Source: Bacteroidales bacterium
GTDB lineage: Bacteria; Bacteroidota; Bacteroidia; Bacteroidales; UBA7960
Direction: 5' to 3'
Assembly (NCBI GenBank): GCA_007122505.1
Contig: SKTQ01000063.1
Location: forward strand, 1-37,609
Length of the DNA stretch: 37,609 bases
This document shows, in pieces, positions 1-8,332 of the stretch (positions are counted from its first letter, which is position 1; each line of letters starts with the position of its first letter). The translations under genes were made by a program, and so were the position numbers. The notes below the pieces were generated by a model. That model was given only the letters and a program-made list of their open reading frames with translations, did no database searches and was not told the origin of the DNA.

Positions 1-276
1 GAAGCATATGCACTCAACAACAAACCCTGGCCATCCTTCCTCGACGGAATAGGAAATGCCTTTGGCTACGGATGGGTTTTGCTTACCGTAGGGTTCTTCA
101 GAGAACTCTTCGGCTCGGGGACTCTCATGGGATACCAGGTCATCCCCGGTTTCTTATATGATTTGGGATATGAAAACAACGGATTTATGATCCTCCCGCC
201 AATGGCCCTGATCACAGTAGGTATCATTATCTGGGTACACCGGCACAGGGATCGAAGCCTGGTTGATATCAGCTAA
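1..276 (+). CDS. nqrD: Na+-translocating NADH:quinone reductase subunit D (C-terminal part)
   Basis: The reading frame is open from the first base of the window, so only the last 91 residues are present and the start lies upstream. NqrD is an integral membrane subunit of the sodium-pumping NADH:quinone oxidoreductase and, with NqrE, forms the membrane core. The visible part carries the NqrD-typical stretch FGYGWVLLTVGFFRELFGSG, a loop with GYQVIPGFLYDLGY, and a last membrane segment (PPMALITVGIIIWV) ending in a basic tail. It is followed 30 bases later by nqrE and then nqrF, the standard order, so it is the tail of a complete nqr operon that begins outside the window. The identification is secure; the N-terminal half cannot be judged. 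Confidence 0.95.
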   Translation, partial: EAYALNNKPWPSFLDGIGNAFGYGWVLLTVGFFRELFGSGTLMGYQVIPGFLYDLGYENNGFMILPPMALITVGIIIWVHRHRDRSLVDIS

Positions 277-306
277 TCCATGGTAAAACCTTAAAGCGAA
301 AAAAAA

Positions 307-924
307 ATGCAAGAGTTTGTAAACATATTTGTAAGGTCAGTCTTTATCGACAACATGGTATTTGCGTACTTCCTGGGTATGTGTTCTTACCTGGCTGTGT
401 CACGAACCGTGAATACCAGCGTGGGCCTCGGTTTTGCCGTGGTGTTCGTACTCGGTATCACAGTGCCTGTTAACTACCTGCTGGAGAATTTCATCCTGGG
501 AAGAGGCGCCTTGTCATGGCTCGGACCACAGTTTGCCGCTGTTGACCTGAGCTTTCTCACATTTATCATGTTTATCGCCATCATCGCAGCCATGGTGCAG
601 CTGGTCGAAATGATCATAGAAAAGATCAGTCCCACACTGCATAACTCATTGGGAATTTTTCTGCCCCTGATTGCCGTTAACTGCGCTATCCTCGGCGGTT
701 CACTCTTTATGCAGGAAAGAAACTTTGCCAATATCGGAGAAGCCGCTTCGTTTGGCCTGGGCAGCGGTTTCGGATTTTTCCTGGCCATCGTGGGCATTGC
801 CGCTATCCGGGAAAAAATTCGTTATTCAGCCGTTCCTGCACCACTGCGGGGCCTCGGCATCACCTTTATCATCACCGGGCTCATGGGTATTGCATTCATG
901 AGCTTTATGGGTATTGAATTATAA
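307..924 (+). CDS. nqrE: Na+-translocating NADH:quinone reductase subunit E
   Basis: This is a 205-residue polytopic inner-membrane protein of normal length for NqrE, with six predicted hydrophobic segments. In the Nqr complex NqrD and NqrE are inverted-topology partners that hold an intramembrane iron-sulfur centre between them. The cysteines that match the known ligands are present: Cys26 (in FLGMC) and Cys126 (in AVNCAILGG). The gene begins with ATG in an A-rich context 30 bases after nqrD and is followed after 21 bases by nqrF, so the three are surely co-transcribed. RnfA/RnfE are close homologues, but the downstream NqrF shows that this is Nqr rather than Rnf. Confidence 0.97.
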   Translation: MQEFVNIFVRSVFIDNMVFAYFLGMCSYLAVSRTVNTSVGLGFAVVFVLGITVPVNYLLENFILGRGALSWLGPQFAAVDLSFLTFIMFIAIIAAMVQLVEMIIEKISPTLHNSLGIFLPLIAVNCAILGGSLFMQERNFANIGEAASFGLGSGFGFFLAIVGIAAIREKIRYSAVPAPLRGLGITFIITGLMGIAFMSFMGIEL

Positions 925-945
925 AAAGTTAGAAAAACAATTGCC

Positions 946-2205
946 ATGATATTGTTAGATGTAGCAAATATTTGGATCATCACGCTCAGCGTGGTCATGT
1001 TTCTTTTTGTGATGCTCCTGCTGGTGGGAATATTGCTTTATGCAAGAGCAAAACTGGTGCCCAGTGGTCCGGTGAAAATTACCATCAACAACGAAAAAGA
1101 AATGGAAGTGAACGCCGGCGACACCCTCCTTACAACCCTTTCACGCGAATCCATTTACCTTCCCAGCGCATGTGGGGGAGGTGGCACGTGCGCCATGTGC
1201 AAATGCCAGGTATTCGACGGTGCAGGAGACATACTTCCAACCGAAGTAGGCTATTTCACCCGAAAGGAGATCCAGGATAAATGGAGACTGAGCTGCCAGA
1301 TCAAAGTGAAGCAGGATATGGATATCCATGTTCCCAAGGAGATCTTTGGTATCAAAAAGTGGGAATGTGAAGTGATTTCCAACCACAACGTCGCCACCTT
1401 TATCAAGGAATTTGTGGTGAAGCTGCCCGAGGGTGAAAACCTTGACTTCCAGTCGGGAGGATATATCCAGATCGATGTGCCACCCTGTGAGGTAGAATTC
1501 AAGGATTTCGAAGTGGAGAAACAATTCCGCGACGACTGGGACAAACTAAACATGTGGGACCTGAAAATGGTCAACTCAGAACCGATTTTCAGGGCCTATT
1601 CCATGGCAAACCACCCGGCCGAAGGAAACATCATCAAGCTGAATATCCGAATCGCCACCCCTCCCTGGGATCAGAAAAAGAACAAGTTCATGAACGTGAA
1701 TCCCGGGATTTGTTCCAGCTATATCTTCGCCAGGAAGCCCGGCGATAAAGTAACCATTTCCGGCCCGTACGGTGACTTCTTTATCAAAGAAACAGAGCGT
1801 GAGATGGTATATATCGGCGGAGGAGCAGGGATGGCCCCACTGCGGTCTCATATATTCCACATGTTCCATACACTGAAAACCGACAGAAAAGTTTCCTACT
1901 GGTACGGGGCCCGATCAAAAAGAGAGGTTTTTTATGAAGAAGAATTCCGGAAAATTGAAAAGGAATTTCCAAACTTCAAGTTCCATATAGCACTCTCAGA
2001 GCCTTTGCCGGAAGATAAATGGGATGGTTTTACAGGGTTTATTCACCAGGTAGTGATGGATAATTATCTGAAAGAGCACCCCGAGCCGGAAGAGGTGGAA
2101 TACTACCTCTGCGGTCCACCCATCATGAATGAATCGGTGCTCAATATGCTCGATAATTTGGGAGTACCTGAAGAAAATATTGACCTTGACGATTTTGGAG
2201 GTTAA
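946..2205 (+). CDS. nqrF: Na+-translocating NADH:quinone reductase subunit F (NADH entry subunit)
   Basis: NqrF accepts hydride from NADH onto FAD and passes electrons through a [2Fe-2S] centre to the rest of the sodium pump. The 419-residue protein has one N-terminal membrane anchor (about residues 9-32), a plant-type ferredoxin domain with ligands Cys76, Cys82, Cys85 and Cys117, and a ferredoxin-NADP reductase-like module. The flavin-binding motif RAYSMAN is at 216-222 and the nucleotide-binding GGGAGMAPLR at 291-300. The C terminus is the usual acidic, glycine-ending tail (DLDDFGG). It is the last gene of the nqr operon and is followed directly by a strong intrinsic terminator. Confidence 0.98.
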   Translation: MILLDVANIWIITLSVVMFLFVMLLLVGILLYARAKLVPSGPVKITINNEKEMEVNAGDTLLTTLSRESIYLPSACGGGGTCAMCKCQVFDGAGDILPTEVGYFTRKEIQDKWRLSCQIKVKQDMDIHVPKEIFGIKKWECEVISNHNVATFIKEFVVKLPEGENLDFQSGGYIQIDVPPCEVEFKDFEVEKQFRDDWDKLNMWDLKMVNSEPIFRAYSMANHPAEGNIIKLNIRIATPPWDQKKNKFMNVNPGICSSYIFARKPGDKVTISGPYGDFFIKETEREMVYIGGGAGMAPLRSHIFHMFHTLKTDRKVSYWYGARSKREVFYEEEFRKIEKEFPNFKFHIALSEPLPEDKWDGFTGFIHQVVMDNYLKEHPEPEEVEYYLCGPPIMNESVLNMLDNLGVPEENIDLDDFGG

Positions 2206-2211
2206 CTTTGC

Positions 2212-2236
2212 AGCCCTGCTTTGCAGGGCTTTTTTT
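2212..2236 (+). terminator. Rho-independent terminator of the nqr operon
   Basis: A perfect 8-bp stem (AGCCCTGC at 2212-2219 and GCAGGGCT at 2223-2230) with a 3-base loop is followed by a run of T. It lies 7 bases after the nqrF stop codon and separates the operon from the downstream transporter gene. Confidence 0.93.
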
Positions 2237-2247
2237 AACCTTTGAAA

Positions 2248-3135
2248 ATGAAAAAAGATCGCTTTACTAAAGCCAACCGTGTTGTCTGGATAGGCTTCCT
2301 GGCCAATGCACTGCTGACCGTGTTCAAGCTGATGGCCGGGATTTTTGGCCGCAGTGCGGCAATGATTGCTGATGCCATCCATTCCATCAGCGATTTCATG
2401 ACGGACCTTGTGATCGCCGGAAGCCTCAAAGTAGCGGCACGGCCACGCGATGGCAATCATAAATACGGACACGGAAAAGTGGAAACACTGGCCGCAGCAT
2501 TCGTGGGGGGTGTCCTGCTGCTGGTGGGTGTTGGAATTTTATACTCAGGTATTAAAAACATCATTGGACATTTTGGTGATGATCCGCTCCACCGGCCCGG
2601 AATGATCGCGCTGTATGCCGCAGTGCTCTCCATTGCCATCAAAGAGGTTTTATTCAGATATACCATTCAAACCGGGAAAAAAGTAAACAGCACGGTGCTT
2701 GTCGCCAATGCATGGCACCACAGAAGCGATGTTTACTCATCCCTCGCTACCCTGGCAGGCATCGCAGGTGCCATTTTTCTGGGCAATCAATGGATAATAC
2801 TGGACCCCATCGCCGCTATACTGGTAAGCTTCTTTATCTTTAAGGTGGCTTTTATGATCGTAAGGGAAGCCCTGCTAGAACTCATTGAAACCTCTTTGCC
2901 CTCCTCAAAGGAAAAGGAAATCATAACGATAGCCGGAAACGTGAAAGGGGTGCATAATCCCCACGATCTTAAAACCCGGAAGATTGGAAGCAATATCGCC
3001 ATCGATATGCATATCCAGGTTAAGCAGCACCTCAATGTAAAAGAAGCCCATGACATTACCGTGGAACTGGAAAAATGCCTGCGCGACAAATACGGCGACG
3101 ATACACATATTTCTGTGCATACTGAGCCGCTGTGA
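2248..3135 (+). CDS. Cation diffusion facilitator (CDF) family metal transporter
   Basis: CDF proteins export divalent metal ions (Zn, Fe, Mn, Co) from the cytoplasm in exchange for protons. The 295-residue protein has the expected six membrane segments and a C-terminal cytoplasmic domain with the ferredoxin-like fold (about residues 210-295). The metal-site residues in the membrane are His45/Asp49 in segment 2 and His157/Asp161 in segment 5. An HxxxD pair in both positions is typical of zinc-type members, whereas FieF-type iron/zinc transporters have DxxxD in segment 2, so zinc is the best guess. A TTG codon at 2242 could also start translation, but the ATG at 2248 gives the usual MKKDR-type beginning. 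It sits between nqrF and apbE but is separated from nqr by a terminator. Confidence 0.9.
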   Translation: MKKDRFTKANRVVWIGFLANALLTVFKLMAGIFGRSAAMIADAIHSISDFMTDLVIAGSLKVAARPRDGNHKYGHGKVETLAAAFVGGVLLLVGVGILYSGIKNIIGHFGDDPLHRPGMIALYAAVLSIAIKEVLFRYTIQTGKKVNSTVLVANAWHHRSDVYSSLATLAGIAGAIFLGNQWIILDPIAAILVSFFIFKVAFMIVREALLELIETSLPSSKEKEIITIAGNVKGVHNPHDLKTRKIGSNIAIDMHIQVKQHLNVKEAHDITVELEKCLRDKYGDDTHISVHTEPL

Positions 3136-3302
3136 TGTTTGGGGAAGAAGGGAATTGGGAGAAAAAGTAAGAAGTAAGCAGTAGAAGGGACAGGGCTTGA
3201 CCTGTCCATGAAAAAATGTTGTTTTGTATGAATCTTTCAACATTTGAATGAGACCTTTTGACCTTTTGACTTTTTACACATTTTGACATTAAAAAAACAC
3301 AT
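3136..3302. other. Intergenic region with hairpin and short tandem repeat
   Basis: The region contains a 7-bp hairpin (GGACAGG at 3188-3194, CCTGTCC at 3201-3207) not followed by a T run, and an A/T-rich tract at 3252-3286 in which CCTTTTGA-like units repeat about three times. No Bacteroidota-type promoter box is evident, so the promoter of apbE cannot be placed. Confidence 0.5.
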
Positions 3303-4316
3303 ATGAAAAAATTTGGCTTGTTCGGTCTGATTATTTTGTTGATGATTTCCTGTGCACCATTTGACAGGGGGCCGCAGCTTGTGATCATCAGGGGAGTGGT
3401 TTTTGGCACATATTATTCCGTTTCTTATTATGATGATGAAGGCGCTGTATATCAGGAAGCAATCGACAGCCTGTTCAGGAAGTTTAACCGTTCGCTTTCG
3501 TTTTATGACCCCGGGTCTTTGTTGTCGCGAATCAACCGGAATGAAGAGACCCGTGCTGATGATTTTTTTGAAGCGGTTTTTGTGCGTGCGCAGGAAATAT
3601 CCGTGGAAACAGGAGGTGCTTTTGATGCCACTGTTTTTCCCCTTGTGGATGCCTGGGGGTTTGGTTTCTCTCAGAGAGCCGAGATGACCCCTGAAAAGAT
3701 TGACAGCTTATTACAATTTGTGGGTTTTGAAAAAGTGTGGCTGGAAGATGGACATGTGGTCAAAGATGATGAACGCGTTCAGCTGGATTTTAACGCCATT
3801 GCAAAAGGTTATGCCGCCGACTTGGTGGGGCTTTTTCTGGAATCAAAAGGAGTATCTGCTTACCTGGTTGAAATTGGAGGTGACATGATAGCCAAAGGTG
3901 TCAAACCCGACGGCAGCAAATGGCGTATAGGGCTTGAAATACCCGCTGAAGATATGGACGCCGATCAGCAATGGGATTATTTTGTGGAGATTAAAGACGT
4001 TGGGCTGGCTACTTCGGGCGACTACCGTCGCTATTACGAAGAAGAAGGTCGCCGTTTTTCCCATACCATCGACCCTGAAACCGGATATCCGGTTGATCAC
4101 CAGCTGATGAGTGCATCCGTTTTTGCCCCCGACGCCATGTCAGCCGATGCCTATGCAACTGCCTTCATGGTGATGGGCCTTGAAAAAGCTATGGATTTTG
4201 TTGAAAAGCGCAACGATCTGGAAGCATATTTCATCTTCGCCGACCCCGGGGCAGAACAACGTTTTGCCTATTATGCCAGCTCTGGACTCACATTGCTCTC
4301 CAGGGAAGATTTATAG
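3303..4316 (+). CDS. apbE: FAD:protein FMN transferase (ApbE), lipoprotein
   Basis: ApbE attaches FMN through a phosphodiester bond to Thr or Ser residues of target proteins; its classic targets are the NqrB and NqrC subunits. The 337-residue protein begins with a lipoprotein signal peptide ending in LMISC (Cys17), so it is anchored in the membrane facing the periplasm. Family motifs appear in order: ETGGAFDATVFPL, the DFNAIAKGYAAD segment, EIGGDM, HTIDPETGYPV, and the Mg/flavin-site stretch with ADAYATAFMVMG. Its position close downstream of nqrDEF fits the job of flavinylating Nqr, although a CDF transporter gene intervenes and the nqr operon terminates before it, so separate transcription is likely. 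Confidence 0.95.
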   Translation: MKKFGLFGLIILLMISCAPFDRGPQLVIIRGVVFGTYYSVSYYDDEGAVYQEAIDSLFRKFNRSLSFYDPGSLLSRINRNEETRADDFFEAVFVRAQEISVETGGAFDATVFPLVDAWGFGFSQRAEMTPEKIDSLLQFVGFEKVWLEDGHVVKDDERVQLDFNAIAKGYAADLVGLFLESKGVSAYLVEIGGDMIAKGVKPDGSKWRIGLEIPAEDMDADQQWDYFVEIKDVGLATSGDYRRYYEEEGRRFSHTIDPETGYPVDHQLMSASVFAPDAMSADAYATAFMVMGLEKAMDFVEKRNDLEAYFIFADPGAEQRFAYYASSGLTLLSREDL

Positions 4317-4558
4317 CGCAGAAACCTATACATATGCCAACCTTAAAAAAACAGGCCTTCTGCAACCCGGGCCCTGTAACTCCTGTGTGCAATCTACTTT
4401 GATTACCCGGCTTTGTTCCAAACACAGATACAAAAAACCATGAAAAACGGAATATGGATATCTGTGACGGATGAAGTTTTCTGATGTTGAAAAAAAATTG
4501 TATATTTAAGGATAAAATATGACAGCTAATTTTTAAATCAGCGAAAAAAAATGTTCCT

Positions 4559-5560
4559 ATGAAAAGAGCACAAAAAATTCGCCTTGGCATATTCTTAATG
4601 GTAAGCACAGGCATTCTGATCATTCTGATCGTATTCTTTGTCGCCCGTAGCATGTTTGAGACCAAAGAACAATACTTTGTGGCCTATGAGAATATATCTG
4701 TAAGCGGACTGAATATTGGAAGTCCCGTAAAATATCTGGGTATCAATGTCGGTACCATTACGAATATCCGGATTGACCCCGATGATGTACATACCATCAT
4801 TATTGAGCTGGCCCTTACGGAGGGGACACCGGTAAAAGAGGATGCGGTGGCCGACATTGTGGCCATGGGAATCACGGGTTTACGTACCATCGAGATCAGG
4901 GGAGGTACACGCGAAGCGGATTTCCTGGAGCCGGGTGGCTATATCCGGGCCGGTACCTCTTTTGCGGAAGACATAACCGGTAAAGCAGAAGACATTTACT
5001 TCAAACTGGAGCAGGTGCTGAACAATCTGCAAGTGTTTACCCATCCGGATAATATGCAGGCCTTTACCCAAACGGCACAGGATATCTCCGCGTTTACCAG
5101 GCAGGCAGGTGAAACGGTAGCCTCATTGGATGGCGTTATTTCCGACAACCGCGAGGAAATCAGGCAAGTGGTGGCATCAGCGGAAAAATTTACCCGGGAA
5201 CTGGACAAAACCTCTGAAGAACTTTTTTTGGCCGTTGCCCGCTTTAACCAGATCATGCAGGGCGATACCCTAACGGAAGTGCTTGGAAATTTCCGGGAAC
5301 TATCGGTAACCCTCAAAGAAACCAACCTGAATGAGCTGATAGAACAATTGGCAGCCACCACCTCTGATACACAGATACTGTTGCGGCGCGTTGGTGATGA
5401 TATTGACCGCGGTAGCGAAGCACTCGCCGAAAACCTGTTGCTCCTGCAGTATACACTGGAAAACATTCATGAAATATCCCGCAAGGCCAGTGCAAACCCC
5501 TCTGTTCTCATTCGGCGTCCCCGTATGGAAGATGCAGCAGATAAAATATTGCAAGACTGA
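4559..5560 (+). CDS. MlaD/MCE-domain protein of a lipid ABC transporter
   Basis: MCE-domain proteins are anchored in the inner membrane and form periplasmic hexamers that carry lipids between membranes. The 333-residue protein has one N-terminal membrane helix (about residues 10-31) and an MCE domain at about 36-117, with the recognisable stretch SGLNIGSPVKYLGINVGTI and a later MGITGLRTIEIRGG. The remainder (about 130-320) is a long helical region with heptad-like spacing, as in other single-MCE proteins whose helices form a channel. It is the first gene of a four-gene set (MCE protein, lipoprotein, permease, ATPase) in the same direction. The 242-base gap upstream should hold the promoter, which I cannot place with confidence. 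Confidence 0.92.
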   Translation: MKRAQKIRLGIFLMVSTGILIILIVFFVARSMFETKEQYFVAYENISVSGLNIGSPVKYLGINVGTITNIRIDPDDVHTIIIELALTEGTPVKEDAVADIVAMGITGLRTIEIRGGTREADFLEPGGYIRAGTSFAEDITGKAEDIYFKLEQVLNNLQVFTHPDNMQAFTQTAQDISAFTRQAGETVASLDGVISDNREEIRQVVASAEKFTRELDKTSEELFLAVARFNQIMQGDTLTEVLGNFRELSVTLKETNLNELIEQLAATTSDTQILLRRVGDDIDRGSEALAENLLLLQYTLENIHEISRKASANPSVLIRRPRMEDAADKILQD

Positions 5561-5633
5561 AAGGGCCTACGAAATATCCCATGAAAATAAATAAAGAAAA
5601 ACCGGTATTTGTCATACAAACACAATAAACACC

Positions 5634-6269
5634 ATGATGAAAAAAACCTGCCTCAAAACATACATCCTGATTTCTTTGGCGGCCCTTTTCTCCCTGATGG
5701 GTTGCAGAAGCGGTAAACCTGTGGTGCAGCAATATTATCTGCTGGAGTTGCCACCTGTTTTGTTAACAGATTGGCCGGCTGATATTTCCGCTGTTCCTGC
5801 AATACTCCGGATCGAAAAAGTGGGTGTTTCACCGGCCTATGCAGGCCACCAAATCGCCATCCGGGAAAATACCAACCAAATCAGGTATTTTAACTTTAAC
5901 ACATGGGCCGTCCGGCCACAAGAGGCTTTTACTCAAATGAGCTTCGCGTTTTTTGAAAAATACGGGCTGTTCGAACATGTGAAACTCGGACGAACACACT
6001 TACCGGCTTCATATCTGCTGGAAACTGAAATACACCATCTTGAAATTGACAACATGGAAGGGCATTTCCGCGCCCGGCTGCATGTAGCATTCAGTCTGTC
6101 ATATTATGAAAATGGCTATGAAATCATTTACCAACATTCGGCCGACAGGTTTCAATCATTGGAACTAAACAGCATAAACGATTTTACTGCGGCTGTCAGC
6201 GCTATGTTTTCCGAAGAATTGCAGACTTTCAGTATTGGATTTATTAACATGCTGGGTGAAAACAGATAA
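5634..6269 (+). CDS. ABC-type transport auxiliary lipoprotein (PqiC-like)
   Basis: The 211-residue protein starts with a type II signal peptide whose lipobox is LMGC (Cys24 when counted from the first of two adjacent ATG codons). The mature part begins with QQYYLLELPPV and continues with a short domain containing LRIEKVGVSPAYAG and RYFNFNTWAVRPQEAFTQMSFAFFEKYGLF. This pattern is seen in the auxiliary lipoproteins (PqiC/YmbA type) that accompany MCE transporters and are thought to link the inner-membrane assembly to the outer membrane. Its place between the MlaD-like and MlaE-like genes supports that role. No enzymatic motif is visible; the family assignment rests mainly on the lipobox, the N-terminal pattern and the context. 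Confidence 0.8.
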   Translation: MMKKTCLKTYILISLAALFSLMGCRSGKPVVQQYYLLELPPVLLTDWPADISAVPAILRIEKVGVSPAYAGHQIAIRENTNQIRYFNFNTWAVRPQEAFTQMSFAFFEKYGLFEHVKLGRTHLPASYLLETEIHHLEIDNMEGHFRARLHVAFSLSYYENGYEIIYQHSADRFQSLELNSINDFTAAVSAMFSEELQTFSIGFINMLGENR

Positions 6270-6301
6270 AATACGCGGCCAATAGATTTATCTTACCGGT
6301 A

Positions 6302-7444
6302 ATGAGAAAAAAAACGAAAAATAGCTCCGATCGGAATATTGTTTTTGGCGATAAACAGATTGCCGTGCTGGATGGTAATGTGCTCCGTTTGGAAGGCAGT
6401 CTCACCATCAGGGAAGCCGCAAGATTTACAGGGGAGTTTTTCCGAATCTTTAAAACGTCAAAGTACAAGCATCTCAATATCGATTTGTCCAATTTGACAA
6501 ACATCGACAGTGCCGGTGTTATGGCCCTGTTTTATATTCAGAAACAGTTGAAAGCAAAGAAGGTCAGGGCTGAAATCAGGGAAGCGTCAGAAACGGTTCA
6601 GGACAAAATCCGGCTTTTCTTCCCGGATGCGGAAAGTACGATCGTGGTACCACAGAAACCGGGCTGGTTTGAAAATACCGGAAACAAAGTACATCATTTT
6701 TTTAGTTCCTATGTTTTTGGCTTTATACTATTGGCTGCCAATGTATTTTATTGGGGCGTTACCGATATTTTTCGTTCCCAGACCCGCCGCAAGGGTGAAG
6801 TGGTAAACCAGGCCATCCAGATTGGCGTAAATGCGGTGATTATCATCGTATTTCTCAGTTTTGTCATCGGATATGTTATCTCCCTTCATTCAGCCAGCCA
6901 ATTGAGAACATTTGGGGCAAATATTTTTGTGGTTGACCTGGTTGTTTTCTCTATCATGAGCCAAATGGGCCCCCTGATAACAGCAATTTTGGTAGCAGGC
7001 CGGAGCGGTTCGGCAATTGCCGCCGAAATTGCAACCATGAAAGTCACGGCCGAACTGGATGCACTGAAAACCATGGGATTAAACCCAAACCGTTTTGTGG
7101 TTGTACCAAAACTGTATGCCTGCATGCTGACCATGCCCTTTTTGATCGTTTTTGCCAATATAGCAGGTATTACCGGTGGTGCATTGGCTGCAAATGTATA
7201 CCTTGATATAACACCCAACATTTTCATCAACAGGATGCAGGAAATTATGATGGCTAAGGACTTATGGACTGCTTTGGTCAAAAGCCAGGTGTATGCAGGT
7301 TTGATCGTGTTAACCGGAAGCTTTTACGGTTTTCGTGTGGAAAGAGGGGCTGAAGGAGTTGGTCGCATGACCACCGCCGCCGTTGTATTGGCCATTACAC
7401 TGGTTGTTTTGGCCGACAGCATATTGGGTGTTATTTTTTATTAA
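6302..7444 (+). CDS. STAS domain fused to MlaE-family ABC permease
   Basis: This 380-residue protein joins two parts that are separate genes (mlaB and mlaE) in E. coli. Residues about 15-105 form a STAS domain with the core IDLSNLTNIDSAGVMAL, including the DSAG turn at 69-72. Residues about 130-380 are the MlaE permease with five or so membrane segments and the family-specific ATPase-coupling stretch LDALKTMGLNPNRFVVVPK. Together with the downstream ATPase it should form the inner-membrane engine of a phospholipid or related lipid transporter. The gene overlaps nothing and ends 4 bases before the first possible ATG of the ATPase gene, so translation is probably coupled. Confidence 0.93.
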   Translation: MRKKTKNSSDRNIVFGDKQIAVLDGNVLRLEGSLTIREAARFTGEFFRIFKTSKYKHLNIDLSNLTNIDSAGVMALFYIQKQLKAKKVRAEIREASETVQDKIRLFFPDAESTIVVPQKPGWFENTGNKVHHFFSSYVFGFILLAANVFYWGVTDIFRSQTRRKGEVVNQAIQIGVNAVIIIVFLSFVIGYVISLHSASQLRTFGANIFVVDLVVFSIMSQMGPLITAILVAGRSGSAIAAEIATMKVTAELDALKTMGLNPNRFVVVPKLYACMLTMPFLIVFANIAGITGGALAANVYLDITPNIFINRMQEIMMAKDLWTALVKSQVYAGLIVLTGSFYGFRVERGAEGVGRMTTAAVVLAITLVVLADSILGVIFY

Positions 7445-7448
7445 ACTC

Positions 7449-8228
7449 ATGATGATGGAAAAAGAAAAGGTAGTTGAAGTTCGGAATCTTTTTGCAGCTT
7501 TTGATGACACAATTGTTCTTTCAGATGTTTCTTTTTCTGCATTTAAAGGTGAAGTGTGTGTTATTCTGGGAGGCAGTGGCTCCGGTAAAACCACCCTTCT
7601 GAAACATCTTCTGTCGCTCTATCCGGTAAAAAGAGGATATGTTTCGGTGCTCGGCAAAGATGTTTCTCGTCTGAGGGAAGTTGAACAGGTTGATCTGTAC
7701 CTGCAAATGGGTGTTTTCTACCAAAGTGGAGCACTCATAAACTCATTGACCGTTGCTGAAAATGTCGCCCTCCCTTTGGCACAACATTCAAATCTTCCCA
7801 AATCCCTGATTGATGATATTGTCTATATGAAGTTGGGATTGGTGAATCTCTCTCATGCATTTCACCTTTACCCCTCGCAGCTAAGCGGTGGAATGCTTAA
7901 GCGTGCTGCCCTTGCCCGGGCCATTGTCATGGACCCACCTTTGCTGTTCTGCGATGAACCGGGTGCAGGATTGGACCCTGTTTCGCTGGAATCGCTTGAT
8001 AACCTAATCCTTAACCTGAAAGATAAATTGGGAATGACCATTATCATGGTTACCCACGAAGTTTCCAGTATCCTGCGCGTGGCCAACCGGATCGTGTTTC
8101 TTGATAAGGGTGTAGTGGCATTCGAAGGTCCTTTGATCGACGCCCTGCACGTGGATCAGCCCGCCGTCAGGGAATTCTTCTCTGTATTGGATAACGAAAA
8201 CATCCGGGAACTGATAAAAGCGCAATAG
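7449..8228 (+). CDS. ABC transporter ATP-binding protein (MlaF-like)
   Basis: The 259-residue protein has all ABC ATPase motifs: Walker A GGSGSGKTT, Q-loop near FYQSGALINSLTV, signature LSGGMLKRAALARA, Walker B LLFCDEPGAGLDP and the H-loop MVTHE. The GALINSLTV segment after the Q-loop is characteristic of the MlaF/Ttg2A subgroup, which pairs with MlaE permeases. Three ATG codons in a row (7449, 7452, 7455) could start it; an upstream extension within the permease gene is not needed. It is the last gene of the MCE transport set. The 3' end borders an AT-rich island of different character. Confidence 0.95.
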   Translation: MMMEKEKVVEVRNLFAAFDDTIVLSDVSFSAFKGEVCVILGGSGSGKTTLLKHLLSLYPVKRGYVSVLGKDVSRLREVEQVDLYLQMGVFYQSGALINSLTVAENVALPLAQHSNLPKSLIDDIVYMKLGLVNLSHAFHLYPSQLSGGMLKRAALARAIVMDPPLLFCDEPGAGLDPVSLESLDNLILNLKDKLGMTIIMVTHEVSSILRVANRIVFLDKGVVAFEGPLIDALHVDQPAVREFFSVLDNENIRELIKAQ

Positions 8229-8230
8229 AG

Positions 8231-8323
8231 GAATTAAGGATAGAAGCGCTTTATATTGGATCCGGTTATGAATATGTTTACGAGTTGGCATTCATTGTAA
8301 AAAGACATCCTGCACATAATTAA
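8231..8323 (+). pseudogene. Possible 3' remnant of an unknown gene
   Basis: Right after the MlaF-like gene, a frame shifted relative to it stays open for 30 codons and ends with TAA at 8321-8323. The predicted peptide contains LYIGSGYEYVYELAF and ends in RHPAHN, which has a protein-like composition, and no start codon or ribosome-binding context precedes it. I do not recognise the family. It may be the tail of a gene whose front was lost when the downstream island entered, or chance. Confidence 0.25.
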
Positions 8324-8332
8324 CCACGATTG

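Noticed and set aside
3188..3207. Hairpin after the CDF transporter gene as a terminator.
   Set aside because: The 7-bp stem is good but is followed by ATGAAAAAATG, not a T run.
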